NCBI RefSeq assembly: GCF_934371575.1
Contig: NZ_CAKRNY010000008.1
Location: forward strand, 40,457 to 104,456
Source of the DNA: an uncultured Blautia sp.
GTDB lineage: Bacteria > Bacillota > Clostridia > Lachnospirales > Lachnospiraceae
Reading direction: 5' to 3'
DNA length: 64,000 nt
Shown: in pieces, positions 55,104 through 63,873 of the stretch
How positions within the stretch are numbered: the stretch's first letter is position 1
Layout: every line of letters begins with the position of its first letter
Position numbers and translations under genes: made by a program
The notes under the pieces: model-generated
The model's database searches: none
The model's input: only the letters and a program-made list of their open reading frames with translations
Told to the model about the DNA's origin: nothing

Positions 55104-55878
55104 AGTCTCTTATTTCTCCAGTCCTTGTTAAACAGTTTTTCCAAAACTTCAAAAGTTCTCCATTTGCATGGTCATTTTTATTATTTTCCATGCTTTCATC
55201 CGGATCACATTCCCCACAGATATCAACTCGCAGTATTCTGCCGGTCTTCTCAGAAAAATGGCGTCCCAGGCATGACAAGCCTTCCAGCATCTCATCAAGC
55301 GTCATATCCCCCTGACTCCATGTAGTCGCTGCTGCCTCTTTACAGAGCACATCTTTATCAATCGAAACATAAAGCGGAAAACTGGTGGGAATTTCCTGAA
55401 GCCACCAGCACATCTTTTTCTCTTCCAGCTTTTCCCTGGACAAAAAATGTACCCTGCTTTTAAACTGCTCTTCCACCTGTCCATAGGCTTCCTCATCTGG
55501 TCCGATCAGCCAGACCTCCCGAAGATTCTCTACCTCTTCCAAAGCACTGGCGATCCATCCGCCACAGGATAAAAGTCCTCCGAAAGCAGGCAGCTGCATA
55601 TCTGTATGATTATCAAAAACCAACAGATTAAAAGGTTCTGACATCCTTTCAGCCCCGATTCTGCTCATATAATGATAATTTCCTGAATCAATAAAATAAA
55701 TTCCAAAAGCCGGGTACTTTTCCAATCTGTCCCGGATCTGTGTCTGGGCCTCCCCGTCACAGTAGCAGTTTGTCCCGGAAATATCCCTGAGATCTACCCA
55801 GGAAACCTGTTCATCCTGATAAAAGTGTTCCTCCTGATAAATTCCGGAAAAATCTAAGATTACAGTATCTGCTTTCAA
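55093..55878 (-). CDS. Arginase-fold (ureohydrolase-like) protein
   Basis: A 261-residue protein with remnants of the ureohydrolase metal motifs: LVFDNHTDMQ (DxHxD-like) and VSIDKDVL (DxD). The remaining His-rich motif is represented by GGWIASAL rather than the usual GGDHS. It may therefore be a divergent arginase/agmatinase/formiminoglutamase relative with unknown substrate. Start at TTG 55878, overlapping the DUF308 stop (TTGA) with GGAGGAGTGGAAGGA before it; a GTG three codons earlier is possible. Confidence 0.7.
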   Translation of the reverse strand: MKADTVILDFSGIYQEEHFYQDEQVSWVDLRDISGTNCYCDGEAQTQIRDRLEKYPAFGIYFIDSGNYHYMSRIGAERMSEPFNLLVFDNHTDMQLPAFGGLLSCGGWIASALEEVENLREVWLIGPDEEAYGQVEEQFKSRVHFLSREKLEEKKMCWWLQEIPTSFPLYVSIDKDVLCKEAAATTWSQGDMTLDEMLEGLSCLGRHFSEKTGRILRVDICGECDPDESMENNKNDHANGELLKFWKNCLTRTGEIRDYEK

Positions 55879-56720
55879 TCCTTCCACTCCTCCAGAACTT
55901 CCTCCTGTGGTTCTTTTCTGACTGTGTCTGCATCCGCATTTGTGTTCTGGCCATTCTGATCCTCCGATACACTCTCTGCTGCATCTTCCCTGACTGTTGT
56001 ATCGGCTGCCGCTTCTTCTCTGGCTTCCACGTTTTCCCTGACTGACGCTTCTTCTCTGGCTTCCACGTTTTCCCTGACTGACGCTTCTTCTCGGATTGTC
56101 ACATCTTCTTTACCGACCTGCGCATCTGAACCGGATGTCTTTTCTGATTCCATCTTCTCAACCTTGCCATCAGGCGCAATTTCCTTCTTCAATCCATGCT
56201 TCAACAGAAAATAGAAAATAATATCCAGCACTCCATTTGCTACAAAAATATATCCGGAAACCTGCACTGTCATTTTAATCTCTGAAAACGGATTTACCAG
56301 AATCAATGCTCCCAGCCCTATAAAGATCAGGCTTTCCACCAGAAACGACTTCCACACACCCTGTTTCCGCTTTTTCAGCTTCAGACTGCCTCTCAGCATC
56401 CAGATACTGTCCACCAGAATAAAGGCTCCTAGCATTAATGTAAGAAGCTTCACAACCACCGTTGGGTTCATAAACAGAAAAATTCCGATTACTAGCACGA
56501 TCACACCGGAAAAAAGATCCAATATGGTAGAATTATCTTTTTCCAGCACAAAAATCACAATATGGTAAACGCCAGCCCCGATCAGAACCAGACCAAATAC
56601 TACCTTGCAAAGCACATTCACCGTCTCCACAGGCATCAGTGCCAGACAAAGTCCAAAAAGGATGTAAAAAACAGCTGTAGGAATTTGTCCGCTGAAAACT
56701 TTTTTCTTCTTTTCTTCCAT
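55875..56720 (-). CDS. DUF308 (HdeD-like) membrane protein with acidic repeat tail
   Basis: A 281-residue protein. The first 180 residues hold six hydrophobic segments in the DUF308/HdeD arrangement of two three-helix repeats (LVLIGAGVYHIVIFVL, VIGIFLFMNPTVVVKLL). The C-terminal 100 residues are cytoplasmic, acidic and of low complexity, and contain a 12-residue unit ASVRENVEAREE repeated twice with a partial third copy. HdeD proteins are linked to acid stress in Enterobacteria; no such role is shown here. Confidence 0.85.
   Translation of the reverse strand: MEEKKKKVFSGQIPTAVFYILFGLCLALMPVETVNVLCKVVFGLVLIGAGVYHIVIFVLEKDNSTILDLFSGVIVLVIGIFLFMNPTVVVKLLTLMLGAFILVDSIWMLRGSLKLKKRKQGVWKSFLVESLIFIGLGALILVNPFSEIKMTVQVSGYIFVANGVLDIIFYFLLKHGLKKEIAPDGKVEKMESEKTSGSDAQVGKEDVTIREEASVRENVEAREEASVRENVEAREEAAADTTVREDAAESVSEDQNGQNTNADADTVRKEPQEEVLEEWKD
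56011..56092 (-). repeat. 36-bp tandem repeat within the DUF308 gene
   Basis: Two perfect 36-bp copies (56011-56046 and 56047-56082) and 10 bases of a third. The unit length keeps the frame and encodes the 12-residue acidic repeat. The copy number is likely to vary between strains. Confidence 0.9.
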
Positions 56721-56798
56721 AGATGATTCTCCTTTTCTTTTTCGTCAGTATACCCCTTTCAGGCGTTTTCGTCCACCCAAAATCCAAAACCGTCTATT

Positions 56799-58139
56799 TT
56801 ACCCAATCTTTGTATTCTTATATACATGAACAAAATAAATAATTTCTACAGTTGCTGTAATTCCCCATGAGAAAATAAAAAGCAGATATAAGGACGGAAT
56901 TGTTTTAAAATATGCGAAAATAGTGTTCACCCAGATCATTCGGAATACACAGGAACCCATAATTACAATAATGGTAGGCACAATACTTTTCCCAAGAGCA
57001 CGGGAAGCTGCAATTGCACTGTCCATAAATGCAGAAAATCCGTAGGAATATCCCATAATGGTCAATCGCTTCATTCCTGCCTCCACCACAGCCGAATCAT
57101 TGGTGAAAAGACCCAGAAACTGTTTTCCGAAAATAACCAGTAAAATACCGCCAACTAAGCCAATTCCAAAAGAATATGCCAGACTGATCAGGTAACTGTT
57201 CCGCACCCGGTCTCTTTTGCCGGCACCATAATTCTGCCCCATAAAGCTTCCGCAGGCCGTATAAAAAGCAGCCATAGAGTCATACAAAAGAGCATCAGCA
57301 TTGGCTGCAGCTGAATTTCCCGCAACCATTATAGCGTCAAAGGAATTGACACCCGCCTGGATAAACAGATTCGCCACTTGAAAAATTCCATTCTGAAGCC
57401 CTGCCGGAAGACCGATCTCAATAATATATTTCGCCATTCTCTTATCAAACTTCAGTTCCGACAGACGAAGCGCATAATCCCCACCCATCTTCACAAGTGC
57501 CCGCAAAATCAGAAACGCAGATATGTACTGGGAAATAATACTTGCAGTGGCCACCCCTGCCACGTCCATCTTACAGACGATTACAAAAAACAGATTCAGA
57601 ACCACATTTACCACTCCGGCTACTGCCAGATAGTACAAAGGTTTCTTCGTATCTCCAAAAGCACTGCATACCGCATTACCAAAATTGTAAAGAGCCAGAG
57701 CCGGCATTCCCAAAAAATAAATCCGAATATAAAGAACGGCTCCATCCAAAAGCTCAGCCTTTGTATTCAGCAGTTCCAGAATCCATTTTGAAAAAGCCAT
57801 TCCAAGTACCAGCACAATCACCCCCGCTGCCAGGCTGACAAGAAACGCTGTATGTATGATCTGAACCGTACTTCTTTTATCCTTTGCCCCAAAGAATCTT
57901 GCCACCAGAACATTGATACCACCAGCCATACCAATCAGTATTCCGGTAAAAAGAGTTACCAATGTAGTAGTGGAGCCTACTGCCCCCAGTGATAAAGATC
58001 CTGCGAACCGGCCGATAACCGCAATATCCGCCATATTAAACAATACCTGTAAAAGGTTAGTCAGCACCAGCGGAATGCTGAAAAACAGCATTTTCCCCCA
58101 AATCGAGCCCGTTGTCAGGTTCTGTCTGTCCTCTTTCAT
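56799..58139 (-). CDS. MATE-family efflux transporter
   Basis: A 446-residue exporter with 12 hydrophobic segments in two MatE repeats (IPLVLTNLLQVLFNMADIAVIGRFAG and IGLPAGLQNGIFQVANLFIQ, segments). It belongs to the DinF/NorM-like cation-coupled drug exporters; the substrate is unknown. Stands alone. Confidence 0.93.
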   Translation of the reverse strand: MKEDRQNLTTGSIWGKMLFFSIPLVLTNLLQVLFNMADIAVIGRFAGSLSLGAVGSTTTLVTLFTGILIGMAGGINVLVARFFGAKDKRSTVQIIHTAFLVSLAAGVIVLVLGMAFSKWILELLNTKAELLDGAVLYIRIYFLGMPALALYNFGNAVCSAFGDTKKPLYYLAVAGVVNVVLNLFFVIVCKMDVAGVATASIISQYISAFLILRALVKMGGDYALRLSELKFDKRMAKYIIEIGLPAGLQNGIFQVANLFIQAGVNSFDAIMVAGNSAAANADALLYDSMAAFYTACGSFMGQNYGAGKRDRVRNSYLISLAYSFGIGLVGGILLVIFGKQFLGLFTNDSAVVEAGMKRLTIMGYSYGFSAFMDSAIAASRALGKSIVPTIIVIMGSCVFRMIWVNTIFAYFKTIPSLYLLFIFSWGITATVEIIYFVHVYKNTKIG

Positions 58140-58231
58140 TACACTTTTTCTCCTTCATAAACCCCAAAATATTTCCGGCATTCAGTTCGCTTCTTTTCTT
58201 TTACCATTCTCCTTCGCCGGATTTTTCAGCG

Positions 58232-58261
58232 CAAAAAAAAGGTCCCATGGACCTTTTTTTC
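58232..58261. terminator. SUF operon terminator
   Basis: A near-perfect palindrome, AAAAAAAGGTCC and GGACCTTTTTTT with a 4-base loop, about 60 bp after the sufU stop. It is symmetrical and can act in both directions. Confidence 0.88.
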
Positions 58262-58322
58262 GCCATCGTCATATGGATTATAACACTGCCCTTCTCTTTT
58301 GTCATTGCCTTTTGCAAAACAT

Positions 58323-58754
58323 TTATTTGTCTTTTTTCTCCAGAAGTTCTTCCATAGTATGCCAGCCCAAAACAGCACATTTTACCCTGGCAGGCATTCT
58401 GGAAATATCTGCAAGGGACATGGCTTCCTCAAGAGGCTCCAGTTCTTCACCTTCTGCCTCTCCTTTGATCATTCTGGAAAAAAGATCCGCCAGTGCCAGT
58501 GCCTCATCCTTTGTTTTTCCAATGATCAGTTCCAGCATCATATCTACAGAAGCCTGGGAAATGGCACATCCGCTTCCCACAAAAGCGCCGTCCACAATAA
58601 CTCCATTTTCTTCCTTCAGTTCCAGGATAATATCATCCCCGCAGCTTGGATTTACGCCCTCCAGCACCAGATTGGCGTCTTCCAGTTTTCTTTTGTGAGC
58701 CGGATGCAGGTTGTGGTCCGTAAGGATCTCATTATAAAAAGTATTATTCATCAT
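58323..58754 (-). CDS. sufU: Iron-sulfur assembly protein SufU
   Basis: A 143-residue SufU/NifU-N-like protein. The three zinc-binding cysteines are in NPSCGDD, GSGCAISQ and RVKCAVLGWHT. In Gram-positive bacteria SufU accepts sulfur from SufS by zinc-dependent exchange. Its ATG-ATG start overlaps the end of sufS. Last gene of the operon. Confidence 0.95.
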   Translation of the reverse strand: MMNNTFYNEILTDHNLHPAHKRKLEDANLVLEGVNPSCGDDIILELKEENGVIVDGAFVGSGCAISQASVDMMLELIIGKTKDEALALADLFSRMIKGEAEGEELEPLEEAMSLADISRMPARVKCAVLGWHTMEELLEKKDK

Positions 58755-59955
58755 AGCCCATCAGCCTCCTGATTTTTTTTACCTGCTCTGTGAACCGCAG
58801 CACATCTTCTTCTGTATTATAGAAAGAAATGCTGGCCCTTGTGGTAACCATGACTCCAAGATGTGCCAGAAGCGGCTGTGCACAGTGATGTCCCGCACGC
58901 ACATCTACATGAGCTCCATCCAGAATAGACGCAACATCATGAGGATGTACCCCGTCTATTGTAAAATTCAGAATTCCATTATGCTCTTCCGGATTTTCAC
59001 TTCCAATCACACGAACGTGTGGGATTTTTTTCAGTTCTTCCATTGCAAGAGCAGTCAGGGCATTTTCCTTCTTCTCAATCTCATCAAAACCAATGGAATT
59101 CAGATACTCAATGGCAGCTTTTAACCCCCAGGCACCTCCGCCATTTACAGTTCCGGCCTCAAATTTATGAGGCAGCTCTGCAAAAACAGCGCTCTCCCTG
59201 GTAACACTTTCAATCATTTCTCCTCCGGTAAGAAATGGAGGCATAGCATCAAGCAGCCCTTCTTTTCCATAAAGAACCCCGATTCCCATTGGCGCCATCA
59301 GCTTATGCCCGGAAAAAGCAAGGAAATCCACATCCATAGCCTGTACATCAATGGGAATATGGGGAGCGCTTTGCGCTGCATCCACAAGCACCACTCCGCC
59401 TACAGCATGAACCTTCTCTATGATCTTTTCCACCGGATTCACACGGCCGATCACATTGGAAACATGGGTGATGGCTGCCAGCTTTGTCTTCTCTGTAATC
59501 GCATTTTCAATGGCTTTCTCCGTAAAATGCCCGTCCATCTCGCATTCCAGGAATTTAAGGCTGGCTCCTGTCTGTCTTGCCACCATCTGCCAGGGAAGCA
59601 GGTTGCTGTGATGGGAATCGATCCCCACCAGAAGCTCATCTCCTGCTTTCAGATTATTTAAGCCATAGCTGTAAGCCACCAGGTTGATACTTTCTGTAGT
59701 ATTTCTGGTAAAAATAATCTCACAGGATTTCTTTGCATGGAGAAAATCCCTCACTGTACCTCTGGCTTCTTCATACCGCTCTGTAGCCTCCATACCAAGC
59801 TCATACAATCCTCGTAAGGGATTTGCATTATATTTTTCGTAGAAGTCTTTTTCCGCTTCCAACACAGCCAGAGGACGCTGTGCAGTGGCTGCATTGTCAA
59901 GATATGCCACCTGGCTGTCCTTTAAAAGAGGAAAATCCTTTTTGTAATCTGTCAT
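58744..59955 (-). CDS. sufS: Cysteine desulfurase SufS
   Basis: A 403-residue PLP enzyme that mobilises sulfur from cysteine. Motifs: YLDNAATAQRP, THVSNVIGRVNP, the PLP lysine in FSGHKLMAPMG and the catalytic Cys in GHHCAQPLL. It overlaps sufD by 4 bases. The class II (SufS) sequence pattern and operon rule out IscS. Confidence 0.97.
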   Translation of the reverse strand: MTDYKKDFPLLKDSQVAYLDNAATAQRPLAVLEAEKDFYEKYNANPLRGLYELGMEATERYEEARGTVRDFLHAKKSCEIIFTRNTTESINLVAYSYGLNNLKAGDELLVGIDSHHSNLLPWQMVARQTGASLKFLECEMDGHFTEKAIENAITEKTKLAAITHVSNVIGRVNPVEKIIEKVHAVGGVVLVDAAQSAPHIPIDVQAMDVDFLAFSGHKLMAPMGIGVLYGKEGLLDAMPPFLTGGEMIESVTRESAVFAELPHKFEAGTVNGGGAWGLKAAIEYLNSIGFDEIEKKENALTALAMEELKKIPHVRVIGSENPEEHNGILNFTIDGVHPHDVASILDGAHVDVRAGHHCAQPLLAHLGVMVTTRASISFYNTEEDVLRFTEQVKKIRRLMGYDE

Positions 59956-61130
59956 AAACGTTCCTCCAGATATTTCAATGTTTTCTCTCGTATAGAAGGC
60001 TCCATAATCTGATTTGCGATTGCGTCAAGGCGGGCACGGGCAATCATTTGCGAAGCTGCTTCTCTGGTAAATCCGCGGGACATCAGATAAAATAAAGTCT
60101 TTTCATCCAGTTCCCCAATGGAAGCACCATGATTTCCCTCCACATCCTCTTCAGCACAGAGAATCAGCGGAATAGTCTGATTCACCACATCATCTCCAAG
60201 AAGAAGCACATCCTCTTTCTCATTTCCCACAGAACCCTGGCAGCCCTTGACAAAATCAATGGTACCGCGGAAAAGCTTAAAGGCCTCCCCGCTTAAAACA
60301 CCACTGCTTTCCATCAGACTCTCTGTCTTTTTGCCATGGTGACGGGCCACGTAATTCATATCCAGGCGCTGCTTTTCTTCTCCCAGATAGCCGATGTGAG
60401 CTTTAAAGGAGCTGGTATCTCCTTTCAGATCCATATAGGCTCCGGAATAAACTTCTTTTCCGCCAAGCTCCATTTTTACCAGATCTACGGCTGCGTTTTT
60501 CTCAAGAACACCGCCTATATCGGAAAATACCTGCAGATTTTTTCCAACAGTCTGCACAACAGACAAATCAAGATGGGCATTCTCCTCAGCGTATATCTTC
60601 AGTTGAAGGAAAAAAGGCTCTGTCTGGTTCTCCATTGTAGTGCAGTAAACTGCCAGATTCATACGGCTGTTCCTTTTTATCCTGAGAAAATATCTTCCAT
60701 AACTTCCATCAGATGTCAGATTGAAGATTGCATAATTTTCTGTTGGTCCTGTTTTCTGATCTTCTTTCCCTCTATTTTCTGCTGCGCAGGTGCTTTTATT
60801 CTGCTCTATATTGGAAATAACTTCCACAGGGCACTTTTCTCCAAGCTTATCCATGTCACTTCCAAGAGCAGTCTCTATATGGTCAAAAATTATTTTCTCG
60901 TTTTCATCTGCCTGATGAATTTCCAGCCCGGCACTTAAATTAATCCCTATGCGTTTGCCCACTTTTTCATCATAAGCCCCTGCAACCGGAACTTTCACAT
61001 GCTTTACAGTCATTTCGTTCATTTTCAGATGATTCCAGGTTCTGGCAGGAAGTCTGTTAATCGTAATATTTCTTACTTCACCAAGGCCCACTGAATCTGT
61101 ATTTTCCAATTCTTCTACCTGCAAACTCAT
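59952..61130 (-). CDS. sufD: Fe-S scaffold subunit SufD
   Basis: A 392-residue beta-helical protein that pairs with SufB in the SufBC2D scaffold. Typical are the conserved C-terminal ENHGASIGELDEKTLFYLMSRG (trimmed: HGASIGELDE, LFYLMSRG) and ARARLDAIANQIMEP. Start at ATG 61130 with GGAAGGGAGG before it. Less conserved than SufB, as usual. Confidence 0.94.
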   Translation of the reverse strand: MSLQVEELENTDSVGLGEVRNITINRLPARTWNHLKMNEMTVKHVKVPVAGAYDEKVGKRIGINLSAGLEIHQADENEKIIFDHIETALGSDMDKLGEKCPVEVISNIEQNKSTCAAENRGKEDQKTGPTENYAIFNLTSDGSYGRYFLRIKRNSRMNLAVYCTTMENQTEPFFLQLKIYAEENAHLDLSVVQTVGKNLQVFSDIGGVLEKNAAVDLVKMELGGKEVYSGAYMDLKGDTSSFKAHIGYLGEEKQRLDMNYVARHHGKKTESLMESSGVLSGEAFKLFRGTIDFVKGCQGSVGNEKEDVLLLGDDVVNQTIPLILCAEEDVEGNHGASIGELDEKTLFYLMSRGFTREAASQMIARARLDAIANQIMEPSIREKTLKYLEERL

Positions 61131-61153
61131 ATGCTTAACCTCCCTTCCATGTA

Positions 61154-62560
61154 TCAACCAATGCTGCCTTTCATCTCAAGGCGAATCAGATTATTCATCT
61201 CTACTGCATATTCAAGTGGTAATTCCTTTGACACATTATCAGCAAAACCGCTTACGATCATAGCTCTTGCATCCTCCTCGGAAATGCCTCTGGACATCAG
61301 ATAAAATACCGCATCATCACTGATTTTACCAATTTTTGCCTCATGTCCCACATTGGCATCCTTGGTGCGGATATCCATTGCCGGAATGGTATCGGAACGG
61401 GAAATATCATCCAGCATCAGGGACTGACAGGATACGGCAGCCTTGCTATGCTTTGCATTTTTTCCAATAATTACTGAACTTCGGAAGGTACTGATTCCAC
61501 CATCCTTAGAAATGGAACGGGTGTTGATATAAGAAGAGGTATTTACTCCTGTGTGCACCACTTTGGCCCCAGTATCCAGGTTCTGTCCCTTTCCTGCAAA
61601 AGTAATTCCGGTAAATTCCATGCGGGAATTTTTCCCCTTCAAAATGGTCATAGGATAAAGGTAAGAGGTGTGGGAACCGAAAGATCCGGAAACCCATTCC
61701 ATAACGCCGCCTTCCTCCACAATAGCGCGCTTTGTGTTCAGATTATACATATTCTTGGACCAGTTCTCGATAGTGGAATAACGAAGTCTGGCATTTTTCC
61801 CTACAAAAAGCTCTACACAGCCGGCATGAAGATTCGCCACATTGTATTTCGGAGCGGAACAGCCTTCAATAAAATGAAGGTCAGCTCCCTCATCTACAAT
61901 GATCAATGTGTGCTCAAATTGACCAGCTCCTGGAGCATTCAGACGGAAATAAGACTGTAGTGGAATTTCTACTGAAACGCCCGGCGGCACATATACGAAG
62001 GAACCGCCTGACCAGACGGCACCGTGAAGAGCTGCAAATTTATGATCATTTGGCTTCACCAGCTTCATAAAGTGAGTGCGGATCATCTCCGCATATTCCC
62101 CATGCATGGCACTTTCCAAATCTGTATAAACAACGCCCTGAGCTGCTACTTCTGCCTTCACATTGTGGTAAACCAACTCAGAATCATACTGGGCACCCAC
62201 ACCTGCCAGGGATTTTCGCTCTGCCTGCGGGATTCCAAGCCGTTCAAAGGTATCTTTAATATCATCCGGAACCTCGGACCATTTTGCACTCATTTTGGTA
62301 TTTGGACGGACATAAGTGACGATCTGGTCCATATTTAGATCATCAATTGGCGGTCCCCAGTTAGGAATCTCCATAGAATTGTAAATCTGCAGAGACTGAA
62401 GCCGAAAAAGCTGCATCCATGCAGGGTCATTTTTTTCTTTTGAAATCTGCTCTACGATGTCAGGGGTGAGACCTTCCTTGACCTTATATGCGTCTTTTTC
62501 TTCATTTCGGAAATCGTACATACTTCGGTCTATATCTTCTACATATGTTTTTTCTTTCAC
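61154..62560 (-). CDS. sufB: Fe-S scaffold subunit SufB
   Basis: A 468-residue scaffold protein on which clusters are built. Features: YVRPNTKMSAKWSEVPDDIK near the N-terminus, FVYVPPGVSVEIPLQSYF, GCSAPKYNVANLHAG with the Cys, and GHEAKIGKISDDAVFYLMSRG (segment) at the end. It starts with GTG overlapping the sufC stop (GTGA), with AGAGGTG before it. Confidence 0.97.
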   Translation of the reverse strand: MKEKTYVEDIDRSMYDFRNEEKDAYKVKEGLTPDIVEQISKEKNDPAWMQLFRLQSLQIYNSMEIPNWGPPIDDLNMDQIVTYVRPNTKMSAKWSEVPDDIKDTFERLGIPQAERKSLAGVGAQYDSELVYHNVKAEVAAQGVVYTDLESAMHGEYAEMIRTHFMKLVKPNDHKFAALHGAVWSGGSFVYVPPGVSVEIPLQSYFRLNAPGAGQFEHTLIIVDEGADLHFIEGCSAPKYNVANLHAGCVELFVGKNARLRYSTIENWSKNMYNLNTKRAIVEEGGVMEWVSGSFGSHTSYLYPMTILKGKNSRMEFTGITFAGKGQNLDTGAKVVHTGVNTSSYINTRSISKDGGISTFRSSVIIGKNAKHSKAAVSCQSLMLDDISRSDTIPAMDIRTKDANVGHEAKIGKISDDAVFYLMSRGISEEDARAMIVSGFADNVSKELPLEYAVEMNNLIRLEMKGSIG

Positions 62561-63327
62561 AGTTCTTTCACCTCTTCCGGAGCTTCTGATACAAAGCTTT
62601 CGTAGCCTTCTTCGTTGATTCTGTCAACAAGGGAACCGTCTCCTGTAGCCACAATGTGCCCATTCACCATAACATGGGTGTAATCTACATGAAGAGATTC
62701 CAGGATCCTGGTGCTGTGAGTAATGATCAAAAGGGCACCGTCACGGTCTTTCTGATATTCCTCCACCCCTTTTGATACCAGACGAACAGCATCTACATCC
62801 AGACCGGAATCAGTCTCATCCAAAATAGCAAGATTTGGTTTCAGCATCATTAACTGAAGAATCTCTGCCTTCTTTTTCTCACCGCCGGAAAAACCTACGT
62901 TCAGGCTTCTCTCTGCATAGGATGGATTCATATCCAGGAATTTCAGATTCTTTTCCAGTTCCTTCTTGAAATCCCACAGCTTGATATAGCCGCCTTTTTT
63001 CTGCTGGATCGCATTGCGGATAAATGCAGATAAAGTAAGTCCCGGCACTTCCAGGGGCTCCTGAAAAGAAAGGAACATACCGTCTTTGGAACGCTTGTCA
63101 GCAGTCTCCCTGGTAATATCTTTTCCTTTAAAATAAACACTTCCACTTGTGATCTCATATTTGGGATTTCCCATAAGGACATAACCCAGAGTGGATTTAC
63201 CGGCTCCATTAGGTCCCATAAGAACATGGGTCTCTCCTTTATTGATCTGTAAGTTTATATTGTGGAGAATCTCTTTCTCCTCCACTCTCGCATTCAGCTG
63301 ATTTATGTTAAGGATTGATTGTGATAT
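62557..63327 (-). CDS. sufC: Fe-S assembly ATPase SufC, with an ATA start
   Basis: A 256-residue ABC-type ATPase that drives the SufBD scaffold. Walker A GPNGAGKST, signature FSGGEKKKAEI, Walker B LAILDETDSGLD, H-loop ITHST. A standard start exists only at GTG 63285, after strand 1 has been lost, and has no ribosome binding site. The frame continues upstream with SQSILNINQLNARVEEKEIL, which matches the normal SufC N-terminus, and reaches ATA at 63327, with AAGGAGG six bases before it. The true start is therefore most likely this ATA codon. First gene of the operon. Confidence 0.85.
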   Translation of the reverse strand: MSQSILNINQLNARVEEKEILHNINLQINKGETHVLMGPNGAGKSTLGYVLMGNPKYEITSGSVYFKGKDITRETADKRSKDGMFLSFQEPLEVPGLTLSAFIRNAIQQKKGGYIKLWDFKKELEKNLKFLDMNPSYAERSLNVGFSGGEKKKAEILQLMMLKPNLAILDETDSGLDVDAVRLVSKGVEEYQKDRDGALLIITHSTRILESLHVDYTHVMVNGHIVATGDGSLVDRINEEGYESFVSEAPEEVKEL

Positions 63328-63377
63328 TTTTCTCCTCCTTTAATCCATAGTAAACCAATGGGTTTTATTTGTTTGCT

Positions 63378-63406
63378 ATTATAGTTCGGCTTTTTCAAAT
63401 ATGCAA
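63378..63406 (-). promoter_or_regulatory. SUF operon promoter
   Basis: TTGCAT (63401-63406), a 17-bp spacer and a perfect TATAAT (63378-63383) on the minus strand. AAACC-CATT-GGTTT just downstream is a small inverted repeat in the leader. Confidence 0.85.
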
Positions 63407-63477
63407 GAGGTATTATGAAAAAATTGTTCCGGGAATTGGTTGTTGGTATTTTTTCTCAACAGATTTGTTTTTAGACA

Positions 63478-63510
63478 CAAAAAAGCTCTCGATCTACTCA
63501 AGAGCTTTCA
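63478..63510 (-). terminator. tRNA cluster terminator
   Basis: AAAGCTCT and AGAGCTTT arms followed on the minus strand by TTTTTTG, right after tRNA-Cys. Confidence 0.88.
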
Positions 63511-63512
63511 AG

Positions 63513-63583
63513 AGGTGCCACCCAGATTTGAACTGGGGATAGAGGTGTTGCAGACCTTTGCCTTACCACTTGGCTATGGCACC
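63513..63583 (-). tRNA. tRNA-Cys (GCA)
   Basis: 71 bases that fold as a cloverleaf: acceptor GGTGCCA/TGGCACC, anticodon loop GTCTGCAACAC with GCA, T-arm CCCAGTTCAAATCTGGG. CCA is not encoded. Confidence 0.95.
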
Positions 63584-63608
63584 ATATTTAATTATTCGCT
63601 AATGCGAA

Positions 63609-63680
63609 TGACTCCAAGGGGATTTGAACCCCTGTTACCGCCGTGAAAGGGCGGTGTCTTAACCGCTTGACCATGGAGCC
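63609..63680 (-). tRNA. tRNA-Glu (TTC)
   Basis: Acceptor GGCTCCA/TGGAGTC, anticodon stem CCGCC/GGCGG with loop CTTTCAC (TTC), T-arm AGGGGTTCAAATCCCCT. CCA is not encoded. Confidence 0.95.
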
Positions 63681-63711
63681 GTATTGAATCGGGCTTCATG
63701 CTCCGATTAAA

Positions 63712-63784
63712 CTCCCCCTGTTGGACTCGAACCAACGACACTTCGGTTAACAGCCGAATGCTCTACCGACTGAGCTAAGGAGGA
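63712..63784 (-). tRNA. tRNA-Asn (GTT)
   Basis: Acceptor TCCTCCT/AGGGGGA, D-arm TAGCTCAGTCGGTAGAGC, anticodon stem TTCGG/CCGAA with CTGTTAA (GTT), T-arm TTGGTTCGAGTCCAA. CCA is not encoded. A small AAGGTA/TACCTT hairpin precedes it. Confidence 0.95.
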
Positions 63785-63818
63785 ATAAAAGGTATTTTGT
63801 ACCTTCAAAACTACATAC

Positions 63819-63847
63819 ATGTTACATCCTTGTTGGAAATTTGTCAA
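63819..63847 (-). promoter_or_regulatory. tRNA cluster promoter
   Basis: A perfect TTGACA (63842-63847), a 17-bp spacer and TAACAT (63819-63824) on the minus strand, between the 23S gene and tRNA-Asn. It would let the tRNAs be made independently of the rRNA operon. Confidence 0.7.
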
Positions 63848-63873
63848 GAATCTTTTTATCAACCTTGCGATTG

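Noticed and set aside
56011-56092. Short regular repeats as a CRISPR array
   Set aside because: The repeats are directly tandem without spacers and lie in a coding frame.
63440-63646. Open frame on the + strand near the tRNA genes
   Set aside because: It crosses tRNA-Cys and tRNA-Glu on the opposite strand and is not a gene.
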